DNA from: Tubulanus polymorphus
Lineage: Eukaryota; Nemertea; Palaeonemertea; Tubulaniformes; Tubulanidae
Assembly: GCF_964204645.1 (NCBI RefSeq)
Contig: NC_134035.1
Location: forward strand, 9,672,501 to 9,736,500
Length of the DNA stretch: 64,000 nt
Direction: 5' to 3'
Shown: piece by piece, positions 47,051 to 59,400 of the stretch
Layout of the letters: every line of letters starts with the position of its first letter
How positions within the stretch are numbered: the stretch's first letter is position 1
Program-made: the position numbers and the translations under genes
Notes under the pieces: model-generated
The model's input: only the letters and a program-made list of their open reading frames with translations
What the model was told of the DNA's origin: nothing
Database searches by the model: none

Positions 47051-47245
47051 CCGCGACCGGTGATATCTACATATGAAATGAATTGTTTCCACGCAACTGC
47101 AAGCTGAAAGGCGTACATCCCATCAAGGCATCAGTGTCCTGGTGATGACAGTGGTTCTACTCTTCGAAAGTTTTCTGGTAGGCCCAAACGATTGTACCTT
47201 TCTCTGAGAGTCTTGTTCGAATCCATTCAATTTCAATTCAAGCCC

Positions 47246-48089
47246 TAGTTAGTTACCTAATCAATCGTTGGTGGTAAGCTTTTTATAATCGGATGGGCTT
47301 ATACCAACGTTAGGGATGACAAGGACCAAAACTCGGTTGAAAAAAGTAACACTTAAAAAATATACTTTCTATTCACTTCAGTTCACAATTAATGGCTTAA
47401 TTCACAAACTTACACAGGTACCTTTCGAAATAATCCAATTCTATGTATGTTTCGAGTGGTTAATCAACATTATTTTGAGAAATTAATTAATTTCTCCACC
47501 AATTTCGCCATTGGCCGCCATTTCTCTGTATTGCACATGTGGCATGATAAGACAAGTGGACCTACAAGGATTTATATAAATCTTCCAGGACGAAACGACA
47601 ATTTTTATTTTTGATGGTTTTCCAACTTATATTTCAAATCTTCGTGTTTTCCATAATGAAATGATAAATTCTGGTAAAAGAAAAATGTGAATAAGTGTTG
47701 ATTTCTTAATTTTTTTCAATTTCGTCGTTTCGCTTCGTTAGTTTGTGCTGTTGTCCTGGCCTCAGTCCACAGGTGCCAGCACCTCCAGTAATTTTCAAAA
47801 TGGCAGCTGTTGACCAGACGGAAATTTACTCTCACTTTACGGCCGATTTGCACATGGATTAAGATCGTCAGGTGAGGTGTTATAGGTATCAGACAAACTA
47901 CGAATCTGTTGTGCGTCGATTACAACAAAAATTAGACGGATATCTTAAGAGACAATGAAATGCCAGGCAAATTACTCGTCAGTCAAATTGGCTGACGAAG
48001 ATTTCATACAAAAATGACCTTCCCATTCCTGACTGTGGTTTGTGAAAATATCCGATCGTGAAACTAAACCACAGACAGGTTACTGACTA
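47246..48089. mobile_element. Non-autonomous DNA transposon copy 2, 844 bp, 9-bp TSD
   Basis: Nearly identical to 25,815-26,661, with scattered substitutions and a 4-bp AATC gain near the left end. It is flanked by TTCAAGCCC on both sides (47237-47245 and 48090-48098). The different duplicated 9-mer shows an independent insertion event, so the two copies are not remnants of a segmental duplication. Both share the same early stops, which means they descend from an already non-coding parent. Confidence 0.8.
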
Positions 48090-49297
48090 TTCAAGCCCTA
48101 GTCTGAATACCAGTCGTTGTTACGGTTCCGTACAGGAACAACGGCTAGGTACTAGACTATTCAAGCCCCAGCAAGTAAGCAACAGCATAGATTTGATTGT
48201 TATGTTAATGTTGAATAGAAACGTGTTTTTTCTCGCAACCCTGCCCCCAACGGCCACAGGGTCTGTCTATTTATTTAGTCAGTCTAGTCTGGTGGGTCGT
48301 GTGTATGCTTAAGACAAGACTCTCAAACCGGCCTAAACCACCAACTCAAGACGCGTACACTCAAATAAATTTGCGATACACTTGCCAAAATTTTGGCAGC
48401 TCTTTCTCTCGCAGTGTCGGTACCGGTCAACCCGTACCCTACAGCTATTATTGCGGACAATTTGTACGTAACGTATTTTTGTACGTGCATTTTGATATGC
48501 TTTTCACCAACCCCTCTATCTGAAAAACTTATTTTGGTTTTTGAAATAAGGCTATTTTTCCTGTTTGACATCGCGCAAAGCAAAAAAACATGAATTTTCG
48601 TTTTGTGACATCAGACCGATCAGATATACACGCGATAGGAGATATTTTCGACGATGAAACTGTTTCTAATACAATTAAATTGAACATCATGTAAAATGAT
48701 GCCCGGTTTGTTTAGCGATAGACGAGCGTCGCTCGCATTGTCTTGTTGCTAACGAACAATTTAGATGCCTGGGGCCAGTTGCTCAAAGGTTGGTTAGAAT
48801 TTACCAGTGGATAGTTGACATAGTGGCGATTAAAACTTCATTGTTACTATGGTATTTATCCATTGGTTTTCTTTAACCAACTTTTGAGCAACTGACCCCT
48901 GCACTCTATTTATTAATGGATGGGACCTGTTTTTCTGGGATATTTTGCTTACGTTTTCGGGTACAGTTCTGTACCAATAAATAGGGATTGCCAAACAGTC
49001 CCGTTTAATCAGGTTAGAGAGACCAGTAGGCCTACTGTTAAAATAGGCGCGGTCTTTTGTTATCAGTAGCCGATGGAATAGCTCACCAAACCCATGTATC
49101 TTGATCTTTCTTATCATTTCTATTCAACTTTGCTGTTTTGATGTTTTCAGCCACATGGTTACAGCGGTCTTATACATCTTAGACACATTACCCCTGGTTC
49201 TAAGTGTAGACGTGCGTAAGCTGTTGAAATGTCAATTAACATTTCTAATTTCATATTTCCAGCGTGTAATTCGATAGTCGAAAAAAGAAGGTCCCGA
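48090..49297. other. Spacer upstream of the GT15 gene
   Basis: No coding region supported. 'actattcaagcccc(a/t)ag' phrases recur at 48,088 and 48,152. An acceptor-like ATATTTCCAG at 49,262 lies 35 bases before the GT15 start codon and may end an intron in its 5'UTR. Confidence 0.45.
48771..48899. mobile_element. MITE-like hairpin, 'ggggccagttgctcaaa' ends
   Basis: GGGGCCAGTTGCTCAAAGGT at the left is mirrored by AACTTTTGAGCAACTGACCCC at the right, about 25 bp of inverted ends around a 75-bp centre. A decayed relative ends 'ttaaccaactttttagcaacaggtccc' at 23,378-23,404. Confidence 0.6.
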
Positions 49298-50416
49298 ATG
49301 AACTCCGCCAAAATGCAGTGGTTAACCGCAAAGAAAGTGATAGTCGTTATGCTGCTGTTATTTTTCGTAGTCGCCGTGTCAGTGTTTCAATTCGCGAAGA
49401 TATCCGTGCCGACCATGCCTCGGTTTCTCATACGCAACGTCCACCACCGCGAAGTGAACTTAACCGGCTTCAACAACCGGTCGTTCGGCAACACTCAGCT
49501 GTTACATAAATACTGCGACGACCACATGGTCAGTCTCGTGCCGCCCGGTTCGAGAAACGAAATCGAACTGTCCAACTTTCGAAAGCTGATGAAGACGTGG
49601 CCGATATCTGTCCCGAAAGCGGCCGTCATTCTGCTGATTGATAAAGCGGAAACGCGTATGAAAATGCTCAAACGTCTGCTACTGCAATACGAGACGAACT
49701 TCGCGGCGAAGTTCACCAACTATCCGATCATCCTGTTCCACGATAAGAACTTTCCCGAAGATCTGAAGCTGAAAATACGCTCGTGGAGTAAAACGTTGCA
49801 TATTTTTCTCTACCTCGTGTCGTTCGAGTATCCGAACTGTTTCGTGATACGCGAGAACGTCGCCAAGGCGGCGCCGTGCAGCGGACACACGATCGGTTAT
49901 CGCCACATGTGTCGGTTCATGATGCTGAAGATGTTTCACCAGGAGATCATACACGAAGTCGAGTATTACTGGCGCCTCGACACCGACTCGGAATTGCCGT
50001 CGCCGGTCGCGTACGACGTTTTCAAAAAGATGCGCGACGAAAACCTCGAATACGCGTTCAAGTCGAAAACGTCGGAGCGCGCGTCGTGTATGCTCGGTTT
50101 GCGCGAGTCGACCGAGCGTTATGTCAAGCTCAACCATATCAAACCGACGTTCCTCGCGCAGTGGGGGAAGGTGGACATGTTCTATAACAACTTCGAAGTG
50201 TCGAAGATTAGTTTCTGGACGTCGGTCGAAGTGCAGAATTTTCTACGATACATCGACGTGCTCGGAGGTGTTTATTATATTCGCTGGGGCGACGCGCCGA
50301 TTAAGTCGTTGGCCGTAGCCGTTTTCATGGACAAAAGCAAAGTGCGTCAATTCAACGAAATCGTTTACTACCATGCTGCTCATACAGATGTTAGAAATAT
50401 AAAACTGCGCAGATAG
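49298..50416 (+). CDS. GT15 family alpha-mannosyltransferase-like type II membrane protein
   Basis: A 372-residue protein in one exon. ATG 49298 is preferred over an upstream in-frame ATG (49229) because an acceptor-like CCAG falls between them and the protein then begins like a type II Golgi enzyme: a short basic cytosolic tail and a single hydrophobic anchor (VIVVMLLLFFVVAVSVF, about residues 14-30). The lumenal part carries segments shared with fungal Kre2/Mnt1/Ktr proteins (CAZy GT15): RHMCRFMMLKMFH, YYWRLDTDSEL, NNFEVSKISFW, then GGVYYIRWGDAPIKS and YYHAAHTD. Fungal members transfer mannose from GDP-mannose in alpha-1,2 linkage to O- and N-glycans. The RLDTD segment differs from the R-x-E-P-D usual in fungi, so the donor or acceptor may differ. 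GC-rich third positions contrast with the AT-rich flanks. AATAAA follows at 50,601. Confidence 0.85.
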   Translation: MNSAKMQWLTAKKVIVVMLLLFFVVAVSVFQFAKISVPTMPRFLIRNVHHREVNLTGFNNRSFGNTQLLHKYCDDHMVSLVPPGSRNEIELSNFRKLMKTWPISVPKAAVILLIDKAETRMKMLKRLLLQYETNFAAKFTNYPIILFHDKNFPEDLKLKIRSWSKTLHIFLYLVSFEYPNCFVIRENVAKAAPCSGHTIGYRHMCRFMMLKMFHQEIIHEVEYYWRLDTDSELPSPVAYDVFKKMRDENLEYAFKSKTSERASCMLGLRESTERYVKLNHIKPTFLAQWGKVDMFYNNFEVSKISFWTSVEVQNFLRYIDVLGGVYYIRWGDAPIKSLAVAVFMDKSKVRQFNEIVYYHAAHTDVRNIKLRR

Positions 50417-53400
50417 GGTTTCGATTGAATCGATGTAACGAAGGTTTAGGATCAAAATCTTTTTATTCCAAGGCTCATAGCTGTCCTTGAAGGTCATGGA
50501 GTCATGGAATGGGTCAATTCAAGGCCTTGAAGGTCATGGAATGGCCTCTAGTACTCTTGAATCACGGTCATGGTTAAAAAATTCTACTTCAGTGTGTTGA
50601 AATAAAATGGGGTACAAAGCTTCAGTGGTCTACACTGCGGTGTTGTGTATTTATTATTAGTTACTTATATTTCACTATGTTTGACAGTTGTTGCAATTGT
50701 TCAATAGAGATTTAAAACAAACTGATTATAAATGACATCAATACACTGCACTGGTGCGCATTAACCGAAAGGGTTGATTGACCTCATATCAGTTTGGATT
50801 GAAATAAAAAAATTTAAAACTTTGTCAGCGTTCTTTACCAGCGCCTTAGAAAACGGGAGCAGAATGAGAGAATGTTTTAAGGCCTTGAATAGCCGCAAAA
50901 TCCTTTCATGAAGGGTATTGAAAACTGAAGAATTGGCAGTAATCCACAACCTAGTCTATGAATTTGTTTCCAATATTTTAACCCTTGATTAAGATTCTAA
51001 CCTACAACTACAGGAATCTGGATATTCATAAGTTTATGTACTGTCTACTATATTGCTATATTAACCTGTTAGCACTTTCGCTAGAATTTCACTATTTAGT
51101 GTCTATTCAGGGTTTACAGCGGTCCTTCCAAGTCCTTCTTTTGGAAAAAGTTTGAACAAACATCATCTTTGTCCTTCTTTTTGACTTTAAGTCTTTCCTT
51201 TTGATAAGAAAGTCCTTCCAAATTTGATTCTTATGTATTTTCGTGCGCAATTTTGTCGCGAATTCGACTGTTGAAGTATTTTATTACTCAGGCCTGTTAA
51301 TTCATCAGAAAGATTGAAACACAGGAAAGTGTTATGAAATTACCCTGAAATTTATGACTGGTCTACTATTGTATTCCGGCAAAGGCATTGCGAAAATGCT
51401 CCGTTATGGGGCCTCATTTTACTGGAAAGTACCGCTTTCTGAGTCTTTTCGGGTCTAAAATGGCCGAAAATGTCCTTCTTAGCATTTCTTTTTACCCTGG
51501 CCTTACCACTGGAAACCCTGACTATTGCTGCACAGAAATCCACATTTATCGTTATTACGGAATTGTTCATTTCCAGTTGATTTTCATGTGACAAGTTGGT
51601 GTTATTTTGTAGTAAAAACACTGGGCTTTCATGTGACGTGAGATTTGATGAGGTGGGCCGCCAAAATCATGACCTTTTGACCATCAAATTTCATCCTGAC
51701 CTACTTGAAGGGTACTTCCAGAATACAGTCAGTGCAATGAATTTTTGTTTTCCCAACTCGTCCTTGACTGACGGCAAACTTTTTCCGGTGTTAAAAATGT
51801 GTGCCTTGACCTGATTATTTATTTGAAATCTTAGAAAAACGTAGCAGAGATTTCCCTTCTGCACTTGGATAGAACTGAGAGCGTTCTGGTCCGTCGTGTT
51901 CATACCCCAAATACTCGAGAATTTCAAATAGGAAGATGTTGATTTCTGTACAGAATTTCGACGTCATGGATGTCTAGTTTATCCTAGTGCGATTCCTACT
52001 GCAACTAGTTTTGTTTAGCAGACGAAAAAAAGTCAGTCGATTTCGGGTGGCTTGATGAGTTAGGTTAGATCTCTTAAACTCCTGCTGACATGTACCGACA
52101 AATATAAGGCATGTAAAATCTTGTCCTACAGAGGTTCAAAAAGATAGAGCAGGCCATGATACAGTTAGAAACCTATAGCTTGATATTGTATAAATAAGGC
52201 GTCATTTTAAGAATATATATTTCCATAAACGCCACGCCAAACTTGGATATGCATATTTATGTTCTGCGTACATTTACAATGTACTATTTATCATTCCTCT
52301 GAACATAATCATTCGCGCCTCAACGGTTTAATGCATTAGGGGAAACAGAAATATATGTAGTATAATTTATTCATTCTTCTATTTTTTTAAAGTATTGTCG
52401 ATTCACTGAATGATATTTTCTTGACCGTCCGCGTGATCGATGTTTGATTTATTGTGTCTTTTACAATTAGTAAATAAAATCATAACTGCTTGTTCATATC
52501 AAAGAAAGTCTAAATTACTGGTTTAGTTGGTATGGTTCACTCTTTCAATGGTGAGAAGGCTACTCCACTCAAGGCAGCGGGCACTCGGCGGTGCAGACAG
52601 GAGTTTCCATGTTGTCTCTGAACACAATTCCCGTTCGGTGAACTTTAACAAAAGGTTCTTCATCGGAGGAAGACACGGATGTCATATGTTTCGGTGGCTT
52701 GATTTAATCGATGCCATGATACATAAAGTACATTGACCTATACCTCAGAGAAGAGGACAAACAAACTTAATGGTTGAATTGTACGTAGTGATTGAATACG
52801 GTCGAACCCTCTATCCGGATAATGGTATAATCTGGACAATATTTGCAATCCATTTGTTCGTTAATACACAAGAAAACGACTTAATCCGGATTTCCTGTAA
52901 ACCGTATGAATTTTGTTGGTCCCAAATGAGCCAAATTTAGCGGATTCTACTGTAAATATTGCCGATAATAATTTATCAAGTTAAGTAGCTCAGTGGTATT
53001 AAGCAGGGTGGCCACTGTTGTTTGACCTGCTTTTCCCCCTGACTGTTCTACGAAATGCACGTTTTCCCTTGACTTGATCTGTTAAGAATTCAATCAAATA
53101 CGGAAGACAAAAAATCTCCCTGATTTTTAACGTTTTAACAAAATTCCCTGACTTATGAAGAAAAGAAAATTCCATGGATTTTCCTCGTGTTTTAGTAATA
53201 TCAAATTTTCATGAAAAGTGGAATATACATGTACTATCTATTGCCATCTATTCAAAGTATTCCCGACTGAAGTCAGTCAAACAGAAAAACTCGAAAATCC
53301 AATTCATTGCTTCAAAGACAAGAATAAACATCATATATTCACTGAAAGCTATCATATATTATATCATCCTATAATTTAACGTCAACCATACAATCTGATT

Positions 53401-55913
53401 TGAACAAGCACTACTCTATAACATACCAGCAACATCTGAGACAGATTACGCAATAAATCATCGTTCTGCAATACGAAGCATTTTTGATTAAAACAGTGAC
53501 CAACAGTTGCGGAGAGTTTCAAACATCCTGAGAAAGCTTAAAACTATTACTGTAAGTATAGAGAAAAATTTCTTATTCTTAAACAATATGTTATTCATGA
53601 TCAAGTATAGTATCATCTACTATTTCATTGAAAAATACAAAACCATAAACTTCACAAGCTTTGTCAACTCACATAATCCGCAGTGGCAAAGCCTAATGAT
53701 CTCAATGCATCAAATATGAATAAGTTTTTAACGATTTTTTGGGACATTGTGAGATACAAGTGTACGTTCTTCAAGATCTCTTGTTCCCATTATTTGGAAA
53801 AATTATCGTCTAGTAGCCTCCAACCCTGGATTCAGTGACTTGATCGGATGTAATCTTCAAAAAGAAATTCAATTGTTTTCCGAGTACCGTGGTTACAAAG
53901 ACCTCGGATATTACCATTTTGTCGCCTAGTACCAACCTAGAATTTCGACCCAATAGGGCAATACCGATAATTTCATACATGATAAAACAAACTATTGGTT
54001 ATATAACAAACAGATTTTCTGGTGCCCTGGAATTTGTTCTAACATGGTTCCACTGTAGTCGAGAAATGAATCTATAGAGAATCCCATGATAATAACGAAA
54101 AGATATAGAGTCTGAAAAATGTTACCACGAGAGCTAATAGTTTATTCTAATACCGTAGTCATCTTCAGGAATATTGAGTTACTGAAATTATTACTGTGGT
54201 ATTCTCTATAGATTATCGTCATAAATCGGATATAGTGTTTTATCGACGGTTTCGAGTAAGGAATGTCGATTAAAACGTTTCTTATTGAAAATCATATCAT
54301 TGAAAACGTTTTCTTCTGTATTATCGCAATATAACGTGCAACGAAACGTGTAGCAGGTTTTGATGTTATTCATCAGATCAATACACTGTTCAATAAGAAG
54401 GCAACGATAAGCTCTTCACTCATTTCAAACAGATGAATCGATCAATCACTCGAAAAACTCGAATAAATTAGCAATTGCATTGTATCGTTCTATCAAGCAC
54501 ATTTTCAGTATCTACTACCGGTATATAATATCTCATCGCAATATGGCAGTTTTAACGGTCAGTATACGAATATGGCACATCATTTGTTCGTTAATCGCTC
54601 ACTTTCGCCAACAGAAACGCCGTCCTACACGGAGCGTACACCTAGAAACAGAATACAGACAATTATTTCATTTCAAGAGAGGAAAATTGAAAGATGATCG
54701 AGATGAATCATATTTGTTACGTAGGAAACAAGGAGGAACGGTGAATTGACGATTGACATTGCAATATTTCCGATGCAGTAATGAGAGACCTAAAATCCCA
54801 GTAAAAAGTTTTGAGTGGTTACTACTACCGGTACCCTTCTCCAGTCTAAAATGATATCATCATATCACTTTAGGCCTGAAAAAGAAAGGAAGGGATCGGA
54901 TCCAATAGCTCAAATGTTGTTCATTCTGTTTACCCTGGAATATCTAATGCGTTTCATTCAATCTGTATAACATGTTCACAGCTGTAGCATATTAACCAGG
55001 GTGTCCTATACAAAATAGACGTTTCCAAGCTGTAACAACTTCGCTCAAAAACATTTTATTCATTCTGTATGACAAACAGAGCTGTACACATATCGACCAG
55101 GAAGGATAATGCAAAATGTCAGTTCCTAACTAATTCCACTCAAAGACCTCTCGGAGCAGAAACAATCTCTCCAGCCAAGTGCTATTCACACTCAAAATAC
55201 ATCGACATGTTCAGTGTTACATACAAATGTATGAGCAGCGTTAATGAGCAAGACCCACAGTTTTGATACCACATTTTATTTTGACAGTTTCGAAGTTTCA
55301 ACTTAACATCATCATCAGAGAAATGAAAATAACCTTTTGAAAAAAATTGTTGCTCTGATGATGAAGTTTAGTCAAAACTTTGAACATGTCAGAATAAATT
55401 GTTAAATCTAAAAATAAACTGTTACATCATCACAGTTGTTAGCGGAAACGTCGCTCCTCAAATAAAATCATTCTGATATAGAATTTTTCAATCTTGGCTT
55501 CGTTATTGTGGGATTTCTCTCGTTATCATCATACACGGATATTGTGTATCTTCTCATCTTATCATGTTTCCCACAGATCGTAAAATCCTTCTTCATAACT
55601 TTTCCGCATCTCATCTCTTGTTTTCGGACTTACGAAAAACGGCACATATAATCACTGTAATCTTAATCCTTTAATCTTAATCATTTGTCATATTCTTGCA
55701 TAAATATCCTGTCATTTTATTTTGTTCTCAGTACGCCTGATGATGGCTAACAGTTGTTAGCCGAAACTTCGCTCCTCAAATATAATCATTCTGATATAGA
55801 AATTTTCAATCTTGGCTTCGTTATTGCGGGATTTCTCTCGTTATCAACTGTGGGTTTTGCTCATTCTGACTCTGAAATACAGAGATTAATATCAGTCTCA
55901 AACAGTCACGTAC
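50417..55913. other. Repeat-rich interval between GT15 gene and GBE1; last GBE1 exon not found
   Basis: Contains repeated 'ccttgaaggtcatggaatgg' phrases (50,485-50,560), 'gtccttctttt' phrases (51,118-51,230), a 'ttccctgac' repeat (53,000-53,170), the MITE at 54,071-54,212 and hairpin motifs at 55,300-55,470 and 55,736-55,767. The short last coding exon of GBE1 (expected to encode a V-Y-I-P-type end) should be here or further left on the minus strand. I could not place it. Confidence 0.4.
54071..54212. mobile_element. MITE of the 'tagagaatccca' family
   Basis: CTATAGAGAATCCCATGATAA at the left is mirrored by 'attactgtggtattctctatag' at the right. The centre holds CCGTAGTCATCTTCAGG, the same hairpin motif seen in the 15,630-15,850 member. 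Confidence 0.5.
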
Positions 55914-56162
55914 GTGCATTGTGTTTTTTCGACACGAATAATGCTCGGGAATCGTGACGAAGTCGGTGTTGTGATCGAGACGCGAAAAACCGTCGAAACG
56001 CGCGTCGTCCGTGTCGAGCACGATCTTGTACTTCCCGGGCACTTCGACGCCGATTTTGTAGTCGGTGAAACTTTTCGTCGGGTGAAAGTTGAAAACGAAC
56101 ACCACGTCAGCGCGTTCGAACACGATCGTCTTGTCATCCTCGTGTTTCATACTGACGTACGC
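55914..56162 (-). CDS. GBE1: GBE1 exon: C-terminal beta domain
   Basis: 83 codons starting [19 protein letters not shown] and containing [26 protein letters not shown] and RLDHNTDF. It probably ends at CAC|GTACGT (55,914). If not spliced, the frame runs on into a dispersed repeat to a stop at 55,821-55,823, giving an unusual tail; I favour a missing final exon. Confidence 0.9.
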
Positions 56163-56428
56163 CTACAAATAGAGAAAATACAATACATGTTGTGAACGGT
56201 TCAAGCAAATATTGGCTGATTTTCAGCTGAAACCAATCAATAATCCCACACTATATTGATATTTCAAATTGTTGCGAAATTTATCTTTTTGCTTTACATC
56301 CTTCGGGCCCCGATTTTCACCAGACAAACCCTGTTGGATTGTTCATTCAACCTCACAGGGTTCATAGTGTCCATGACCAATCTCATATAATGACTTTCAA
56401 GGGCTTTTTTGACTCCGATACCAGGACC

Positions 56429-56488
<60 letters not shown>

Positions 56489-59400
56489 TAACGGTCATAT
56501 GATCATTACATTTGAATTGTCCAGAATCATTGTTTTCATTGGAGTTGAGATAAATCATCTGACTAGTGTACAAGACCTAGCAATACCATAATCTGATATG
56601 CTGTGTACACCCTAGATGATATAGATGACCAAAAGGTTCAAACGCGAGGTGAGATGACGCCATTCAAGGAACATGATGAAAATGATTTAAGGATTTTACA
56701 GCCTATTCCATGATACTCCTTGGTTCTCATTTCTGCTGAACTTAAAAGTTGACCCGTTAAATCATGATCAAGCTAACCACAACAGAACCGGCAGCTATAG
56801 AAATGAACTGAAAGCAAATTTTATAAAGTTTACAAAATGATCCAGCCGATTAGGAAAAACTAGGTAAATATTTTTCTAAAGTATCGTCAATATTATGGGA
56901 TTGTTTATCATCTTCCCCACTGAAGAATACAGCAGTCCATCTGTCAGCTGAAACAATATTGTTCCGCGTAAAATACACAAATACTAACACATGTTCTCAA
57001 AGCATTGAGTTTCAGTACCGTTATCATTTCAAATGGCGGTTAATAAATAATATCTCTATTTCAATCGATAATACTGATAAAATAAGGCGCGGTTGAATTT
57101 TTTTCAATCATTTTTACTCCAAGATACAATTTATGATCTACTATGTAAAGAGGGTCCCTACAGATCAGTCATTCCAGAATTCAACGACTTTTCATGAAGA
57201 AAAATTTCAAATTCCGAGGAGTGTCTGCATTGCTATCATATCCCTATTACAGTAGACTCCTAAATTTGGAATGTTTTCATGGTAAACCATTCAATTCAAT
57301 GGAATCTGTATAATGAATAGGCCTAAAACCTAAAAAGTTTCGAAATGCCATTTTTAAATTCAAGGATATTCAAGGACCTTAAAAAACATTTTCAAGGAAT
57401 TAATGAGTCGTAGGGACTCTGGTAAAACGAGAGAACACCTGCGGAGCGCCGAGCCAGCCGTATTTTGCTTCCACGTTATTCATCGCGCTGTCGAAATCGT
57501 ACAGGTATCGATAACGTAACGTCTGATCATCGACTAAATTCCACTGGCGTCGCGCGTAGTGATAGCTCTCATTGTTGCCGTGGCGCGGGAAATCTAACCA
57601 CTCCGGGTGACCGAATTCGTTACCTGAAATGTAATTAAAACCGAATAGAAATGAAATTGAAACCGAATAAAAGTTTATCAGGGTTCTTACGGGTTGTTAA
57701 ATCAATTTCATTTTCCATACATTTTCTTTATCCAAGACTCGGTTCCACAGTTGTGAGTTAGAGTTAACTCTGAGTTAAAATCAGTTTATTTTCGATGTTT
57801 TTCGGTGAGAGTCAAATTTAACTCAGAACTGTGGAACTGGATCCTGATCATCAAATTTCCACACATCAAGATTTTTCTCAAATGTGTAGGGGTTATGAGC
57901 AATGTGTCATCTAGAAATTGACAACCTGTTGTTATCAAAATTAGAAGACAATTAGGCATACAGCCATTATAGTCATTTTTTTATTTTCCATACCTTTTCC
58001 ATAGCCGTAGAGAATAAAACAAAATTTCTAAATTCCTAAATTTGGTTTCTATGTCAGTAACCGCCTAATTGGGTAAAAACTAATCCTGGTTCCAGCTATA
58101 CCAATTCAGGCGCAGTTTACTGTAAAATTACGAACTAGACAAAAATTTCTAATTGCCCATTTCTCAAAATTGAAGTTTTATAAAAAGTGTTTTATGGATT
58201 TTGCCCAAATTAAAGGAGTTTCAAGCACCTTTAAAAGCATTTTACGCCTAGAAAGAGTTTTTAGGGAATCAAGGAGTTGTAGGGTGTTTTTTCTTTTCAC
58301 TCACCCATGAAATTCAGGTAACTTTCCCCGCCGAGCCCGTGCGTTATGAGCCGAATCATTTTGTGTAACGCGATGCCGCGATCGATGACCGGATTGCGAT
58401 CCGTTAAACACGACATGCTCCAATACATCTCAGCATCCATCAACCAGAACGCAATAGTTTTATCCCCGACTAGCGCCTGATCGTGACTTTCAGCATACGC
58501 GATACACCTATTACATTAATGAATATGTGTTTCAATAAGTGGATAATTCAGAACAATCTTAATGTGTTATAAATACAGCAGGCAAACTTGCACAAGTCGT
58601 AGCTCTTGGGAGCTAATGAATCTATCGGGATCATTTATCTATTACGTACGCATGAAATTTGACCCCCCCTTGTAAGCAAAATCGGCCATTTTTTCATGAA
58701 CATTAAGCATTACAGTACGCAATTGCACTTACCCCTCCCCAAATGCGTACGTAATAAATGAATGATCCCACATGACTTATGCGATTGAAGCATAAGTCGA
58801 GTTCTTACAGTAACTGTCAAAACGTACGAGTAAGTAAATAAAACTTATATTCAGAACTACCTCGAGAGACCACTGTCAGGGAATGATGATGGTCTCAGGA
58901 AAGTCCAAAATGTTGTTTCTTTTAATTTTTGACGAGATAAATATGTTTCATTTTTTGAATCTTTTATATTTGTATGTAGTGGTTTTGAGTCTAATCATCT
59001 TTTCTCCAGGTCTGAGTGTACGGTCTATTCAGAAGTACATTCAGTAGATATTGAGCCTGTTAAACCTATATTCATCATAAACGTATCTTGAATTCACTAA
59101 TCGAATCGAACGACAGTAAATAATAAACGTACTTTTCACCGTGGCGTCGATTGATAAGCGTATGTATGAGATCAGCCAGATCCCACTGTTCGTCGGACTT
59201 CTCTTTGAGCATTTTAATCCACTTGTCTGGAATAGCCATCGCGAGACGATAATCGAAACCGGTTCCGCCTTCATCGACGGGTCGACATAAAGCCGGCATT
59301 CCAGATACCTCCTACAATAAGAGGGAGGGCAACACTGTAATCGGATAATTAACCTTCAATAGGGAATTGTCCTGCTTATTTGATTGAATCAATTTTGATT

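Noticed and set aside
25813-48089. 850-bp direct repeats as terminal repeats of one giant element around the KDZ gene
   Set aside because: Each copy has its own, different 9-bp target duplication and inverted ends, so they are separate small insertions.
49679-50137. 152-codon minus-strand frame
   Set aside because: Antisense shadow of the GT15 coding exon, caused by its GC-rich third positions.
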